From positions 1,255,001 through 1,319,000 of the forward strand of contig NZ_CAJQUA010000001.1 of the NCBI RefSeq assembly GCF_907163135.1: DNA of 64,000 nt, given 5' to 3'. Within the stretch, counting starts at the first letter, position 1. Each line of letters starts with the position of its first letter. Shown piece by piece: positions 22,197 to 31,224 of the stretch. Below the pieces are notes generated by a model. The model was not told where the DNA came from, made no database searches, and worked only from the letters and a program-made list of their open reading frames with translations. The stretch comes from Brachymonas denitrificans. Lineage in GTDB: Bacteria; Pseudomonadota; Gammaproteobacteria; Burkholderiales; Burkholderiaceae_C. The translations under genes and the position numbers were made by a program.

Positions 22197-23174
22197 TCAG
22201 TACTGCAGCAGCACCGAACCCCAGGTGAAGCCGCCGCCGACGCCCTCCAGCAGCAGCTTCTGGCCGCGCTGGATCTGGCCGTCACGCACGCCCGCGTCGA
22301 GCGCAAGCGGGATGGAGGCAGCCGAAGTGTTGCCGTGCTCGTGCACGGTCTGGATGACCTTCTCGGGCGACAGGCGCAGCTTGCGCGCCGTGCTCAGCAT
22401 GATGCGGATGTTGGCCTGGTGCGGCACCAGCCAGTCGATGTCTTCCTTCTGCAGGCCGGCTTTTTCCAGCGCAGCGGCGGCGGTTTTTTCGAGCAGGCCC
22501 ACGGCGAGCTTGAACACGGCCTGGCCGTCCATCTGCAGCAGCGGGTTGCCGCTGATCTCGCCCCCACTGACATGGCCGGGCACGTGCAGGATTTCGCGGT
22601 GGCTGCCGTCGGCATGCAAATCGCACGCCAGAATGCCGGGTTCGTCGCTGGCTTCCAGCACCACGGCGCCGGCGCCATCGCCGAACAGCACGCAGGTGGT
22701 GCGGTCATTGAAATCGAGGATGCGGGAGAAGATCTCGGAGCCGATCACCAGCGCCTTGCGCGCGGCGCCGCTGCGGATCATGCTGTCGGCCACCGTCAGC
22801 GCATAGATGAAGCCGGTGCACACGGCCTGCACGTCGAACGCCGGGCAGCCTGCGATGCCGAGCTTGTGCTGCACGATGCTGGCCGTGGAGGGAAACACCA
22901 TGTCAGGTGTGGAGGTGGCCACGATGATCAGGTCGATCTCGCTGGCCGCGCAAGCTGCGGATTCGAGCGCCTGACGTGCGGCATGCACGGCCAGATCGCT
23001 GCTGAACACCCCCTCGTCGGCGAAGTGGCGCGCCTGGATGCCGGTGCGCTCGACGATCCATTGGTCGGAGGTTTCCACGCCCCGCTGCGCCAGTTGCTCG
23101 ACCAGTTGCTGGTTGGTAACACGGCGCGGCGGCAGGTAGCTGCCGGTTCCGGTGATGCGGGAATACTGGGGCAT
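22197..23174 (-). CDS. fabH: Beta-ketoacyl-ACP synthase III
   Basis: A 325-residue initiating condensing enzyme that joins acetyl-CoA and malonyl-ACP. The Cys-His-Asn triad is visible: [10 protein letters not shown] (about residue 115), [10 protein letters not shown] (about 252) and [13 protein letters not shown] (about 282). The N-terminal [15 protein letters not shown] is a FabH hallmark. It lies 129 bp after plsX and begins the fabHDG run. Confidence 0.97.
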   Translation of the reverse strand: MPQYSRITGTGSYLPPRRVTNQQLVEQLAQRGVETSDQWIVERTGIQARHFADEGVFSSDLAVHAARQALESAACAASEIDLIIVATSTPDMVFPSTASIVQHKLGIAGCPAFDVQAVCTGFIYALTVADSMIRSGAARKALVIGSEIFSRILDFNDRTTCVLFGDGAGAVVLEASDEPGILACDLHADGSHREILHVPGHVSGGEISGNPLLQMDGQAVFKLAVGLLEKTAAAALEKAGLQKEDIDWLVPHQANIRIMLSTARKLRLSPEKVIQTVHEHGNTSAASIPLALDAGVRDGQIQRGQKLLLEGVGGGFTWGSVLLQY

Positions 23175-23303
23175 GGACGGACTCTTCTTGGGGTGACCGG
23201 GCAGCGCCGGGCGGCGTCATGCCCCTGTCACAGGTTTAGTGTTAGCCATATATTTTAACCGCTATGCTCCATGGCCGCGCAGCTGGGGGCCATGAAGGCA
23301 GTA

Positions 23304-24371
23304 TCAGGCAGCAGGCGCGGGAGCCGGCATCACGCAGGCCTGGATGCGCTGCTCGACACGGGCCAGCAGCTGGTGGCGTGCTGCCTCGTAGGCGCTTTCG
23401 AGCGCGTAGCCGAAGGCCAGCGCATCGGCAGAGCCGTGACTCTTGAACACCAGGCCGCGCAGGCCCAGCAGCGCGGCGCCGTTGTAGCGGCGGTGATCCA
23501 GGCGCTTCTTGAGCGCGGACAGCACCGGGTAGGACAGCACGGCCGCCACCTTGGAGAACACGCCGCGCGAGAACTCTTCCTTGAGGAAAGATGCGATCAT
23601 GGACGCCAGGCCTTCACTGGCCTTGAGCGCCACGTTGCCGACGAAGCCATCACACACCACGATATCCGTGGTGCCCTTGAAGATGTCGTTGCCTTCGACG
23701 TTACCGTAGAAGTTGATTTCCCCACGCCCGCCTGCCGCCGACAGCAACTCGGCGGCTTTCTTGATAGTTTCGCTGCCCTTGATGGCCTCTTCGCCGATAT
23801 TGAGCAGACCCACCGACGGACGCGGATCGTTCTTGAGCACGGACACCAGAGCCGAACCCATGATGGCAAACTGCAGCAGGTGCTCGGGCGTGCAATCCAC
23901 ATTGGCGCCCAGATCGAGCACGGTGGTGGCCGCACCCTTGGCGTTGGGCATTTGCGTGGCGATGGCGGGACGGTCGATGCCTTCGATGGTCTTGAGCACA
24001 TAGCGCGCAATCGCCATCAGGGCACCGGTGTTGCCGGCCGACACGGCCGCCTGCGCCTGGCCTTCCTTGACCTGGGCGATGGCGACACGCATGGATGAAT
24101 CCTTCTTCTTGCGCAGCGCGACTTCCACCGGATCCTCCATGGAGACGACTTCGGAGGCGGGCACGATACGCACACGCTCGGCGGCCATGCCTGCCGACTC
24201 CTTGAGGCGGGCCCAGCCGGCGCTGACCGCCTCGGGCTGGCCGACCAGCAGCAGGTTGACATCGGCATGCCGTTGCAGAAAACGGGCACAGGCCGGCAGC
24301 GTGGTGCTCAGGCCATGGTCGCCCCCCATGCAATCCACCGCCAGCGTCACTGGCGCAGAAGGTTCGCTCAT
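23304..24371 (-). CDS. plsX: Phosphate acyltransferase PlsX
   Basis: A 355-residue peripheral membrane enzyme that makes acyl-phosphate from acyl-ACP, the first committed step towards phosphatidic acid. Family motifs: [11 protein letters not shown] at residue 10, [10 protein letters not shown] at about 112 and [11 protein letters not shown] at about 219. It separates rpmF from fabH as in many proteobacteria. A terminator between rpmF and plsX suggests it also has its own promoter or relies on read-through. Confidence 0.96.
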   Translation of the reverse strand: MSEPSAPVTLAVDCMGGDHGLSTTLPACARFLQRHADVNLLLVGQPEAVSAGWARLKESAGMAAERVRIVPASEVVSMEDPVEVALRKKKDSSMRVAIAQVKEGQAQAAVSAGNTGALMAIARYVLKTIEGIDRPAIATQMPNAKGAATTVLDLGANVDCTPEHLLQFAIMGSALVSVLKNDPRPSVGLLNIGEEAIKGSETIKKAAELLSAAGGRGEINFYGNVEGNDIFKGTTDIVVCDGFVGNVALKASEGLASMIASFLKEEFSRGVFSKVAAVLSYPVLSALKKRLDHRRYNGAALLGLRGLVFKSHGSADALAFGYALESAYEAARHQLLARVEQRIQACVMPAPAPAA

Positions 24372-24411
24372 TGAATGCGTCCTGGTATTGACGGATCAGG
24401 GAATGCCAGCC

Positions 24412-24446
24412 AAAACAAAAAGCCCGAGGCTACGAGAGCGTCGGGC
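24412..24446 (-). terminator. Rho-independent terminator between rpmF and plsX
   Basis: Read on the minus strand: GCCCGA, a 13-base loop region, TCGGGC, then TTTTTGTTTT. It lies 20 bp after the rpmF stop and would let rpmF be made at higher level than plsX and the fab genes below. Confidence 0.75.
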
Positions 24447-24466
24447 CCGACTGGCAGCACGGGTGA

Positions 24467-24649
24467 TCAGGCTTCAGACTTGTTCTTCAGCACCTGACGG
24501 CCACGGTAGAAACCGTTGGGGCTGATGTGGTGACGCAGGTGCTGCTCACCAGTGGTGGGCTCGACGACCACGTTCGGGGCAGTCAGTGCGTTGTGCGAAC
24601 GGTGCATGCCGCGCTTGGAAGGAGATTTCTTGTTTTGCTGAACGGCCAT
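24467..24649 (-). CDS. rpmF: Large ribosomal subunit protein bL32
   Basis: A 60-residue basic protein of the 50S subunit beginning [19 protein letters not shown] and ending with the [15 protein letters not shown] segment, as in bL32. AGGAG sits seven bases before the ATG. It lies downstream of the YceD-like gene, a conserved pairing, and is followed by a terminator. Confidence 0.96.
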   Translation of the reverse strand: MAVQQNKKSPSKRGMHRSHNALTAPNVVVEPTTGEQHLRHHISPNGFYRGRQVLKNKSEA

Positions 24650-24904
24650 GATCCGCTCCTCTAAAAAAGTTGATGGGTTCCGGGGCTTTGCCTGCAGCCA
24701 CAGGACCCGGAAAATACCTTCCGGCTCCCCGTCATGCCCGTGGGCCTGGGGACTGTGCCGCCTGCTGATGATTGCCGCAAAGGCCAAATGCCTAAGCAGT
24801 AAAGCATGGAATTATAACCAGTTTTCATCCACGCTTGCAAGGAAGATGCGGCAAAAAATCCACCACATTGCCTGTCGCGTGGCGCGAACCCCCATTATGC
24901 GGTC

Positions 24905-25486
24905 TTATTCGCCGTTCTGCTTCTTGAGAGCCTTGAGGGCGGCGAAGGGGTTGGGCTTTTCCTCTTCCCCGGCGTCGAAATCGGGCGTCTGCACCTGCAT
25001 CGTGGGTGCACTCGGGCAAACCTCGTGGCGCGGCGCCACGGGCAGATCCATCAGCAGTTCGTCCTCGATCAGCGCCTGCAGGTCGAAATCCTTGCGCCAG
25101 ACCAGCACGTCATCTTCCAGCTCCTCGTCCAGTTGCTCGGCCGTGGCCTCGTCACGTACGAAGCGGAACGCGCGCTCGAACTGCAGCGGCTGCTGCATCG
25201 GTTCCAGGCAGCGCTGGCACTGCATGGCGAGGCGGGTTTCGGCCTGCAGGTCGAGCCAGATTTCGGGCGCACCGCCAGTCACCGCCTCGCTGCGGCCCTG
25301 CGCCTGCCAGCGTACCGTCGCGGCGCTGGCGTCGCCAAGGTCCTCTCGCGACAGGCGCGCGTAGTGCGACAATGGATCCTCGCCAGACAGGCTCGCGCCT
25401 GCCTCGGCAAAAGCCACGATGTCCAGGTGACGTGCATTGAAAGGCTGCGCCGCGCGCTTGCCGCCAGATTTGATGTCGTTTGCCAT
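24905..25486 (-). CDS. yceD: YceD family protein (DUF177), large-subunit rRNA accumulation protein
   Basis: A 193-residue protein of the YceD/DUF177 family, almost always upstream of rpmF and needed for normal 23S rRNA levels in bacteria and plastids. The pair of cysteines in AMQCQRCLEP, the acidic stretch around DEELEDDVLVW and the end region PNPFAALKALK are family features. An earlier in-frame ATG at 25510 exists, but it overlaps the start codon of maf on the other strand; the ATG at 25486, preceded by GGGGG, leaves a more reasonable divergent gap. Confidence 0.88.
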   Translation of the reverse strand: MANDIKSGGKRAAQPFNARHLDIVAFAEAGASLSGEDPLSHYARLSREDLGDASAATVRWQAQGRSEAVTGGAPEIWLDLQAETRLAMQCQRCLEPMQQPLQFERAFRFVRDEATAEQLDEELEDDVLVWRKDFDLQALIEDELLMDLPVAPRHEVCPSAPTMQVQTPDFDAGEEEKPNPFAALKALKKQNGE

Positions 25487-25508
25487 ACCCCCGAGTGTAA
25501 GAGAATCC

Positions 25509-26141
25509 ATGTCTTTCTCCTCCCCCGCTGCCGCCCCGCGCCAGCTCATTCTCGCTTCCACCTCCCCCTACCGCCGCGAACTGCTGCAGCGCCTGCGCCT
25601 GCCGTTCGATGTGGTGGCGCCCGAGACCGACGAGACACCGCATGTCGACGAACATCCGCGCAGCGTGGCACGACGCCTGGCGCTGGCCAAGGCCCAGGCA
25701 GTGGCCACACAGCATCCCGAAGCCGTGGTCATCGGCTCGGACCAGGTGGCCGATCTGCATGGCCGCCCGCTGGGCAAGCCGGTCACGCACGAACGCGCCG
25801 TGGCCCAGCTGCGCATGATGCGCGGCCAGACCGTGGTATTCCATACCGCGGTGGCGGTGGTGTGCCAGGCCAGCGGTTTCGAGTCGGTGGATGTGGCGCA
25901 GGTCAGCGTCACCTTCCGCGACAGCGACACCGGCATGAGCGATGCCGATATCGAGGCCTATCTGCTGGCCGAGAAGCCCTATGACTGTGCCGGCAGCGCC
26001 AAGAGCGAGGCGCTGGGCATCGCCCTGCTGGCACGCCTGCAGAGCGATGACCCGACCGCGCTGGTGGGTCTGCCGCTGATCAGGACAGTCAGCCTGCTGC
26101 GCGCTGCGGGGGTGCCGATCCTGGCGGGAGCGGCAGCATGA
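25509..26141 (+). CDS. maf: Maf-family nucleotide pyrophosphatase
   Basis: A 210-residue house-cleaning nucleotide pyrophosphatase. ILASTSPYRRELL near the start and VIGSDQVADL near residue 77 are the Maf signatures; EKPYDCAGSAKSEALG near 157 is also conserved and suggests the YceF-type subgroup, which favours methylated nucleotides such as m7GTP. Start ATG at 25509. It overlaps the next gene by four bases (ATGA), so the two are translationally coupled. Confidence 0.93.
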   Translation: MSFSSPAAAPRQLILASTSPYRRELLQRLRLPFDVVAPETDETPHVDEHPRSVARRLALAKAQAVATQHPEAVVIGSDQVADLHGRPLGKPVTHERAVAQLRMMRGQTVVFHTAVAVVCQASGFESVDVAQVSVTFRDSDTGMSDADIEAYLLAEKPYDCAGSAKSEALGIALLARLQSDDPTALVGLPLIRTVSLLRAAGVPILAGAAA

Positions 26142-26920
26142 GCGGCACGCTCTATCTGGTGCCGGCACCGCTGGATTTCGGCTGCGAACCGCCGCTGCCG
26201 CCCGTCACCGATGTGCTGCCCCAGGCCACGCTCGAACAGATGGCGCGGCTGCGCTACTGGATCACCGAGAACGCCAAGACCACGCGCGCACTGCTCAAGC
26301 GGGTGAATGCCGTGGTACCGCTGGCCGCGCCGCTGCAGGAGTTGCAGATCGCCACCCTGCCGCGCGAAGTGCACAAGAAAGGCGACCACGTACCGGCACA
26401 GCAGGCCGGCGCGGAACAGGCCAAGGCAGTACGGGCCCTGCTGCAACCGGCGCTGGACGGTCACGATCTGGCTCTGGCCAGCGAAGCGGGGATTCCGGCC
26501 GTGGCCGACCCGGGCTCTTCCGTGGTGCGCGCGGCCCATGCTGCCGGCATCCGCGTGGTGCCGCTGGTGGGACCCAGCTCGCTGCTGCTGGCTCTGGCTG
26601 CCAGCGGCCTGAATGGGCAGAGTTTCGCCTTTTTCGGCTATTTGCCGCAGGAGCTGCCGGAAAGGGCAAAACGCCTGCAGACGCTTGAATCTCTGGCCAT
26701 GCGCAGCGGCCAGACACAGATATGGATTGAAACCCCCTATCGCAATCAGGCGGTATTTGATCACGCTTTGCAGTGCCTGAAACCAGAAACCCGTCTGTGC
26801 ATTGCCCATGGCCTGACATTGCCGCAGATGCAGATTCGCCAAGCCAGCGTGGCGCAATGGCGCAAGAATCCCCTGCAGCTGCCTCCGAGGTTGCCGGCGG
26901 TATTCGCGCTGGGCCTCTGA
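26138..26920 (+). CDS. RsmI-like SAM-dependent methyltransferase (tetrapyrrole-methylase fold)
   Basis: A 260-residue protein with the fold of RsmI, the enzyme that 2'-O-methylates C1402 of 16S rRNA. The GxP-type start TLYLVPAPLDFG and ASEAGIPAVADPGSSVV correspond to RsmI motifs, and IETPYRNQAVF is the RsmI-type C-terminal segment. Compared with RsmI the N-terminal region is altered and contains an inserted stretch, so it is probably the paralogue commonly found beside maf in Burkholderiales, with unproven substrate. It is followed by a strong terminator. Confidence 0.8.
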   Translation: MSGTLYLVPAPLDFGCEPPLPPVTDVLPQATLEQMARLRYWITENAKTTRALLKRVNAVVPLAAPLQELQIATLPREVHKKGDHVPAQQAGAEQAKAVRALLQPALDGHDLALASEAGIPAVADPGSSVVRAAHAAGIRVVPLVGPSSLLLALAASGLNGQSFAFFGYLPQELPERAKRLQTLESLAMRSGQTQIWIETPYRNQAVFDHALQCLKPETRLCIAHGLTLPQMQIRQASVAQWRKNPLQLPPRLPAVFALGL

Positions 26921-26992
26921 TTAATACGCGCGTAGCAACCCGGGCACCTGATCACGCTGAAGGGAATATCCCGCTGCGAAAAGCCGGGACAA

Positions 26993-27023
26993 TAAAAAAG
27001 CACCTGCTGGCAGGTGCTTTTTT
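26993..27023. terminator. Bidirectional rho-independent terminator
   Basis: Stem GCACCTG / CAGGTGC with a four-base loop, flanked by A-run on the left and six T on the right. It lies between the convergent RsmI-like gene and the H-NS gene and can stop transcripts from both sides. Confidence 0.88.
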
Positions 27024-27063
27024 GTATGCACGACAAGGGTTTTTACCCTGGCGTGAGTCGGAT

Positions 27064-27357
27064 TTACTTGATCAGGAAATCCTCGCGGTTCTTATCCTGA
27101 ATCCAGCGCGGCGGCTTGCCGCGGCCAGTCCAGGTTTCACCGGTTTCGTTGTTGCGGTATTTCGGGGCGACCTTGCTGCCGGTGGAGGCGGCACGTGCGC
27201 CACGACGGGCGCCGAACAGATCCTGCTCGGTCAACTCGTATTCAGCGATCAGGCGGCGGCAGGTAGCCACAGCCTCGGCCGTTTGTTCCTGGCGAGCCTG
27301 GCGGATGCGGGCTTCGAGTTCTTCACGCTGTTTCAGCAGTTCTTGCAGGGAATTCAT
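27064..27357 (-). CDS. H-NS-family nucleoid protein
   Basis: A 97-residue DNA-binding protein. The N-terminal half is a coiled coil for oligomerisation (LLKQREELEARIRQARQEQ), and the C-terminal domain carries YRNNETGETWTGRGKPPRWI, the H-NS/BpH3-type AT-hook-like motif that reads narrow minor grooves. It probably silences AT-rich or acquired DNA; the AT-rich stretch at 61.6-61.9 kb would be a natural target type. AGGAG lies five bases before the ATG at 27357; a GTG two codons upstream is less likely. Confidence 0.92.
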   Translation of the reverse strand: MNSLQELLKQREELEARIRQARQEQTAEAVATCRRLIAEYELTEQDLFGARRGARAASTGSKVAPKYRNNETGETWTGRGKPPRWIQDKNREDFLIK

Positions 27358-27445
27358 CGGCACTCCTGTTCGTGTTGGTTTGAATATGCAATAACGGCAT
27401 TATAGGACTGAAAATGCACTGAGGAATAATAACCGCAATCCCTGC

Positions 27446-28762
27446 TTAAGCCAATGCTGCCGGCGATTTGCGTGCAATCACCTTGTCGATGCGTTTGCCG
27501 TCGAGATCCACCACCTCGAAGTCCCAGCCGGTACAGAAGATGCGGTCGGTTTCCTCGGGCAATGCACCGGTAACGTACATCAACAGTCCGGCCAGGGTGT
27601 TGTAATGGTCTTTATCCTCGTCAGGCAGTTCGTCGATTTCAAGGCGGGCCTTGAGTTCGGCAACGGGAATCATGCCGTCGAGCAGCCAGGCGCCATCGTC
27701 CATGACTTGCGCCCAGGCTTCTTCGTGGGCATCCACTTTCAATTCGCCGGTAATGGCTTCAAGCAGGTCGCGCGGCGTCATGATGCCCTGGATTTCGCCA
27801 TATTCATCCACCACAAATACCATGCGGCCAACATGGGTACGGAACTGTTCGAGCAATTCCATGCCGCTCAGGGTTTCCGGCACGAAAGTCGCCGGCATGG
27901 CGATCGATTCCAGCGTCTGGCTGGCATCGTCATTCTCGGCCAACATGATGCGGCCCACGTTCACCACGCCAATCACGTTATCCAGCGTTTCTCGGCAGAC
28001 CGGATACCAGGAGTGGATATGGTGCTCGGCCGCCTGCTCCATGGAGCCGCGCAGCATCTGCAGGGCCTGGGACACGGTGGTCTGGGATTCGAACCAGTCG
28101 ATCTCGTTGCGCGGCACCATGATGGAAGACAGCACGCGGTCATCCAGCAGGAACACGTTCTGCACCATCTGGTGCTCCTGCTCCTCGATCAGTCCGGCGT
28201 CCACGCCCTCCTCCAGGCTGGCGGCGATTTCTTCCTCGGTTACCTTGCGCGAGCCGCTGGTATCGATCGGCAGCATTTTCAGCACAGCGGTGGTGGAGGC
28301 CGACAGCAGCAGCACGAAGGGCTTGGTCAGGCGCGCCAGGCGGGCCATGGGGCGGGAAATCCAGCGCGCCACCAGTTCGGGATAGAGCTGGCCGATGCGC
28401 TTGGGCACCAGTTCGCCAAAGATGATGGTGGTGAAGGTGATGATGGTCACCACGATGGCCGTCGCCGTGATGCCTGCCGGGCCCTCCGGCATACCCATGT
28501 TCTGCAGCGCGCTGGCCACGATGGGACTGAATGCGGATTCCCCCACGATGCCGTTGAGCACGCCGATGGAGGTGATGCCGATCTGCACCGTGGAGAGGAA
28601 ATGCGTGGGATTGTCGATCAGCCCCAGCGCGGCGGTGGCGCCGTGATCGCCCGAGGCGCTCATGGCGTCCAGTCTGGCCTTGCGGCTGGAGGCAATGGCC
28701 ATTTCCGACATGGCGAACACCCCGTTGAGCAGGGTCAGGAAAATGATGAGTAAAAGGTCCAT
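27446..28762 (-). CDS. HlyC/CorC-family membrane protein (DUF21 + CBS pair)
   Basis: A 438-residue inner-membrane protein. The N-terminal DUF21 domain has four hydrophobic helices within about residues 1-150, including the SEMAIASSRKARL segment and the conserved EL VPK turn. Two CBS domains follow (about 205-335, with IMVPRNEIDWF and IMTPRDLLEAITGE), then a CorC/HlyC C-terminal domain ending WDFEVVDLDGKRIDKV. Related proteins take part in magnesium or cobalt efflux and resistance. It diverges from apaH across only 26 bp that contain a palindrome. Confidence 0.88.
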   Translation of the reverse strand: MDLLLIIFLTLLNGVFAMSEMAIASSRKARLDAMSASGDHGATAALGLIDNPTHFLSTVQIGITSIGVLNGIVGESAFSPIVASALQNMGMPEGPAGITATAIVVTIITFTTIIFGELVPKRIGQLYPELVARWISRPMARLARLTKPFVLLLSASTTAVLKMLPIDTSGSRKVTEEEIAASLEEGVDAGLIEEQEHQMVQNVFLLDDRVLSSIMVPRNEIDWFESQTTVSQALQMLRGSMEQAAEHHIHSWYPVCRETLDNVIGVVNVGRIMLAENDDASQTLESIAMPATFVPETLSGMELLEQFRTHVGRMVFVVDEYGEIQGIMTPRDLLEAITGELKVDAHEEAWAQVMDDGAWLLDGMIPVAELKARLEIDELPDEDKDHYNTLAGLLMYVTGALPEETDRIFCTGWDFEVVDLDGKRIDKVIARKSPAALA

Positions 28763-28773
28763 GGAGTCAAGGG

Positions 28774-28790
28774 ATAATGCAGCGCATTAT
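28774..28790. promoter_or_regulatory. Palindrome in the corC-type/apaH divergent gap
   Basis: ATAATGC-AGC-GCATTAT, a perfect 7-bp inverted repeat that nearly fills the gap between two divergent genes and overlaps the first possible ATGs of apaH. Each strand reads a -10-like hexamer (GATAAT on plus, CATAAT on minus), so it could be a symmetric bidirectional promoter or an operator. No good -35 is seen on either side. Confidence 0.4.
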
Positions 28791-29616
28791 GGCAATGTAC
28801 TGCATCGGGGATATTCAGGGCTGTGACGCCGCACTGGGAGATTTGCTGGACAAGCTGGCTTTCTCGCCCAGCCGGGACACGCTGTACGTACTGGGCGATC
28901 TCGTGAACCGCGGGCCCGAATCGGCCAGTGTACTGCGGCGCCTAATGGCAATGGATGGCAGCGCCTTCTGCCTGCTGGGCAATCATGATATCCATCTGCT
29001 GGCGGTGTCGCAGGGCATCCGGCAGATGGGACGCCGGGATACGCTGACCGAACTGCTGACTGCCTCCGACGCGTCTCTGTTGCTGGACTGGCTGCGCCGG
29101 CAGCCGCTGGCGCTGTATGCCAACCGCTGTCTGATGGTACATGCGGGTGTGCAGCCACAATGGGATGTGGCGCAGACGCTGGAATGCGCGGCGGAGGTGG
29201 CCGAACACCTGCGCAGCCGCCAGTGGACGGGTTTCCTGTCCGAGGCCTTTGGCAACCAGCCGGCACTGTGGCGCGAGAGCCTGCACGGCATGGCGCGTTG
29301 GCGCCTGATCATCAACACGCTGACGCGCATCCGTTTCCTGCATGTGGACGGGAGCTTGGATTTTTCGCACAAGCGCAGCATCGAGGAGGCGCCGGATGAT
29401 CTGGTGCCCTGGTTTGCGCATCCCTTGCGCCGCACCGCCGATACGCTGGTGGCATTCGGGCACTGGTCGGCCCTGGGCCTGATCAAGCGGAACAACCTGC
29501 TCGCGCTGGACACGGGCTGCGTCTGGGGCGAAGAACTGACAGCCGTGGAGATCACGCCGGAAGGCACGCCGGGCGAGGTAATCCAGGTTACCAGCGCCAC
29601 CAGCGCCGAATACTGA
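28789..29616 (+). CDS. apaH: Symmetrical bis(5'-nucleosyl)-tetraphosphatase ApaH
   Basis: A 275-residue calcineurin-like phosphoesterase that hydrolyses Ap4A to two ADP and can decap Np4-capped RNA. The metal motifs are present: CIGDIQGCDAAL, LGDLVNRGPES, LLGNHDIHLL and MVHAGVQPQWD. ATG codons at 28777, 28789 and 28795 are all possible; none has a proper ribosome-binding site. If the -10-like element at 28773-28778 is used, the mRNA would start about at 28785 and be nearly leaderless. Confidence 0.93.
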   Translation: MAMYCIGDIQGCDAALGDLLDKLAFSPSRDTLYVLGDLVNRGPESASVLRRLMAMDGSAFCLLGNHDIHLLAVSQGIRQMGRRDTLTELLTASDASLLLDWLRRQPLALYANRCLMVHAGVQPQWDVAQTLECAAEVAEHLRSRQWTGFLSEAFGNQPALWRESLHGMARWRLIINTLTRIRFLHVDGSLDFSHKRSIEEAPDDLVPWFAHPLRRTADTLVAFGHWSALGLIKRNNLLALDTGCVWGEELTAVEITPEGTPGEVIQVTSATSAEY

Positions 29617-29622
29617 GCAGAT

Positions 29623-31098
29623 TCAGTTGCCCGCCGTGCTGCCGTTGTTTTCGGAGGCTGCCGGACGGAACAGCGCGGCCACGGTGCGCTTGGGACGGAT
29701 ATTGGCGCTGAGGCCCGGGCGCGTGGCAACGCGGCGCGGCGCCTGCTCCCAGGACGGGGCTTCGTCGCGCTGCTGCGCCTCGTAGGGCTTGTCGAAGAAG
29801 GGATCGGCCATGCGCGGGGCACGACGATAACGGTCGCCCGTCGGTTCGCGCGAGCTGCCGGCATCGCCACGGTCGCGCTCGTGGCGCACACGGTTGCCCT
29901 CCTCGCGGCGCGGCGGCGGACGGCGGTCCGGACGGCCGCCACGGCTGTCGAGCGCGATGCTTTCGGGCTTGATGGTCTGGCGCGTGAGCTTCTCGATCTC
30001 GCCCACCAGCTTGCCGTCGCCATTGCCGACCAGGCTGATGGCCAGGCCATCGGCGCCGGCACGACCGGTGCGGCCGATGCGGTGCACGTAGTCTTCGGCG
30101 TTGAAGGGGATGTCGTAGTTGAAAACCGCGGGCACGTCCTTGATGTCGAGGCCGCGGGCCGCAACGTCGGTGCAGATCAGGAAATCGACCTCGCCGGCCT
30201 TGAAGGCGTCGAGCGACTTCAGGCGCTCGTCCTGGCTCTTGTCGCCATGCAGCGCAGCCGTCTTGAGGCCTTCGCGCTCCAGGTGACGCGCCAGGCGGGC
30301 GCAGCCGAGCTTGCTGTTGGTGAACACGAAGGCCTGGCGCAGCTGGTTCTCGCGGATCAGTTGCTGCAGCGCGGCGCGCTTGTCGTCGTCGTCCACGCGC
30401 ACGAAGCGCTGCGTGACGGTAGCCGCCGTGGCGTTGGAACGCGCCACCTCGATGGTGACAGGGTTCTGCAGATAGCTGCCGGCCAGGCGCTTGATCTCGG
30501 GCGAGAAGGTGGCCGAAAACAGCAGCGTGGTGCGCTGCTTGGGCAGGTAGGCCAGGATGCGTTCCAGATCGGGGAGGAAGCCGATGTCGAGCATGCGGTC
30601 AGCTTCGTCCAGCACCACGTACTCGACCTGGTTGAGCACGCAGTTGCGTGCTTCGATGTGGTCCAGCAGGCGGCCGGGGGTGGCCACCAGCACTTCGACG
30701 CCGGCCTTGAGTTGGGCCGTCTGCGGCTTCATGTCGATGCCGCCAAACACTACGGCGCTGCGCAGCTGGGTGTACTTGGCATATTGCTTGATCTGCTGTG
30801 CGACCTGGTCTGCCAGTTCACGCGTGGGCAGCAACACCAGCGCACGCACCGGGTGGCGCGCGGGAGACACGGAGGTAGTCTGGTGCTTGAGCAGGCGCTG
30901 CAGCAGAGGCAGGGAGAACGCCGCCGTCTTGCCCGTACCCGTCTGCGCCGCGCCCATCACGTCCTGTCCGGCAAGGACAACGGGAATGGACTGGGCCTGG
31001 ATCGGGGTCGTGTTCACATAGCCCATTTCGGCGACGGCGCGTTGCAGCGGCTCGGCCAAAGGTAGTTGGGCATAGGTTACGTTGGCTGTTTCTGTCAT
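29623..31098 (-). CDS. rhlE: DEAD-box RNA helicase (RhlE type)
   Basis: A 491-residue ATP-dependent RNA helicase. The Q motif (PIQAQSIPVVL), Walker A AAQTGTGKT, DEAD box VLDEADRML, SAT motif FSATFS and the C-lobe HRIGRTGRAG are all in order within the first 370 residues. The remaining 120 residues form a basic, arginine-rich low-complexity tail (PDRRPPPRREEGNRVR), typical of RhlE proteins involved in ribosome assembly and RNA decay. It converges with apaH at a seven-base distance. Confidence 0.93.
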   Translation of the reverse strand: MTETANVTYAQLPLAEPLQRAVAEMGYVNTTPIQAQSIPVVLAGQDVMGAAQTGTGKTAAFSLPLLQRLLKHQTTSVSPARHPVRALVLLPTRELADQVAQQIKQYAKYTQLRSAVVFGGIDMKPQTAQLKAGVEVLVATPGRLLDHIEARNCVLNQVEYVVLDEADRMLDIGFLPDLERILAYLPKQRTTLLFSATFSPEIKRLAGSYLQNPVTIEVARSNATAATVTQRFVRVDDDDKRAALQQLIRENQLRQAFVFTNSKLGCARLARHLEREGLKTAALHGDKSQDERLKSLDAFKAGEVDFLICTDVAARGLDIKDVPAVFNYDIPFNAEDYVHRIGRTGRAGADGLAISLVGNGDGKLVGEIEKLTRQTIKPESIALDSRGGRPDRRPPPRREEGNRVRHERDRGDAGSSREPTGDRYRRAPRMADPFFDKPYEAQQRDEAPSWEQAPRRVATRPGLSANIRPKRTVAALFRPAASENNGSTAGN

Positions 31099-31134
31099 GC
31101 AGCAGAAGTCTCTTTACTGAGCGAGGGCAAATGC

Positions 31135-31165
31135 CCAAAAGCCAAGGCAGCAGAGCCACCTTGGC
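31135..31165 (-). terminator. Rho-independent terminator after the metallopeptidase gene
   Basis: Minus-strand reading: GCCAAGG, 11-base loop, CCTTGGC, TTTT. It lies 60 bp after the ypfJ-type stop and upstream of rhlE, separating the two. Confidence 0.6.
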
Positions 31166-31224
31166 GGAAAAACACATTATCCGGCTGTTGCGCAGGCGAG
31201 ACAAAGTCGCCTGCGAAGCACCTG

